A stretch of 6,608 bases of DNA from Parvibaculum sp. (GTDB taxonomy: Bacteria > Pseudomonadota > Alphaproteobacteria > Parvibaculales > Parvibaculaceae), in contig JAGUWA010000206.1 of assembly GCA_020062605.1 (NCBI GenBank), positions 1 through 6,608 on the forward strand, written 5' to 3'. The notes under the pieces were generated by a model, which did not search any database, was not told where the DNA came from, and was given only the letters and a program-made list of their open reading frames with translations. Made by a program: the position numbers and the translations under genes. The stretch's first letter is position 1, and each line of letters starts with the position of its first letter. Shown here in pieces: positions 6,064 to 6,608 of the stretch.

Positions 6064-6608
6064 CTACGCGTTTGCTTCCGCCTTCACCTCGTCGAGGCTG
6101 CGGCCCGGGGCAAGCAGGCCGCGCAGAAGGAGCGAGGCGACTTCCTCGGCCGTGCGGCGCATGGCCAAGCGGTCCTCGCGCTCGGCCCAGGTGACCGAAT
6201 ATTCCGTTGCGGCAAGCAGGGCTTTCGCGACCGTCGCGGCATCGCAGGCGACGAACTCGCCCTTTGCATGGCCCTGGCGCAGCCGCGCGCGGAGCCAGGC
6301 GAGGAGCTTTTCGCGCTCCTTCCCATAGGCCGCCATGCGGGCATCGCTCAGATTGCCTTGCGAAAGCAGCCAGGTGCAGTCGTAAGGCGCGGCACAGAGC
6401 ATCTCGACATCGAAGCGGAGATAGAGGAAGAGCCGCGCGGCCTCCGAGAGGGGGGCGCGGCCGAGCTTCTTCTGCATGTCGAGCGCGGGCGCAAGCACGT
6501 CCTCGACCATGGCGTAAACGATCTCTTCCTTGGAGGGGAAGTAGTAGTAGAGCGAAGCCTTGCGGAGCCCGGCTTCCGCCGCGATCTCGCGGACCGAGGC
6601 CCCGGCGA
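6064..6608 (-). CDS. TetR-family transcriptional regulator (5' end cut by window edge)
   Basis: The frame is open from the right edge to a TAG at 6064, with 180 visible residues. It opens inside a textbook TetR helix-turn-helix: GASVREIAAEAGLRKASLYYYFPSKEEIVYAMVEDVL. Judging by family layout, about 20-35 N-terminal residues are missing. An ATG at 6510 within the frame is internal, since starting there would remove the DNA-binding domain. The rest is a helical ligand-binding and dimerisation domain ending in RSLDEVKAEANA. TetR proteins are usually repressors released by a small molecule. Its position directly upstream of CYP153 and the Rieske oxygenase, and the TetR-like palindrome at 4440-4471, make it the likely local regulator, perhaps sensing a hydrocarbon or acyl derivative. 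The ligand cannot be read from the sequence. Confidence 0.93.
   Translation of the reverse strand, partial: AGASVREIAAEAGLRKASLYYYFPSKEEIVYAMVEDVLAPALDMQKKLGRAPLSEAARLFLYLRFDVEMLCAAPYDCTWLLSQGNLSDARMAAYGKEREKLLAWLRARLRQGHAKGEFVACDAATVAKALLAATEYSVTWAEREDRLAMRRTAEEVASLLLRGLLAPGRSLDEVKAEANA

Overview
This 6.6 kb window is GC-rich bacterial chromosome with tightly packed genes. It looks alphaproteobacterial. That rests on codon and base bias, on a CYP153-type cytochrome P450 typical of alkane-using alphaproteobacteria, and on an intergenic palindromic repeat of the CGTCATTGCGAG...CTCGCAATGACG kind that is common in that class. A Parvibaculum-like or rhizobial-type hydrocarbon degrader would fit, but the genus is inference.

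Left part (1-2383, minus strand): a two-gene operon. A MoxR-family AAA+ ATPase (stop at 1439, probable TTG start at 2383) is followed after 8 nt by a CoxE-type von Willebrand A protein whose last residues run off the window's left edge. Such pairs act as ATPase plus metal-dependent adaptor in maturing or remodelling other proteins. No client gene is visible here.

Middle (2569-3288, plus strand): a toxin-first type II toxin-antitoxin operon of the HigB2/HigA2 kind. It has its own sigma70-like promoter, flanked and partly overlapped by two CCCA(A/T)TGGG palindromes that are probably its autoregulatory operators. The predicted transcript start falls at or next to the toxin ATG, so the toxin may be read from a leaderless mRNA. 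The antitoxin has a strong ribosome binding site.

Right part (3299-6608, minus strand): a TetR-family regulator (N-terminus beyond the right edge), a complete CYP153-family P450 and a complete Rieske non-haem iron oxygenase alpha subunit, in that transcriptional order. A roughly 97-bp palindromic repeat lies between the P450 and the Rieske gene. The Rieske gene has a promoter of its own (TTGACT-17-TAATTT) covered by a 32-bp near-perfect palindrome with GACCG/CGGTC half sites. This looks like a TetR-type operator, and the nearby TetR protein is the obvious candidate repressor. The set reads as a regulated oxidation module, with terminal hydroxylation by CYP153 and a second oxygenase of unknown substrate. 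No ferredoxin or reductase for either enzyme lies in the window.

I see no rRNA, tRNA, CRISPR array, insertion sequence or clear intrinsic terminator. No gene-free stretch exceeds about 240 nt.
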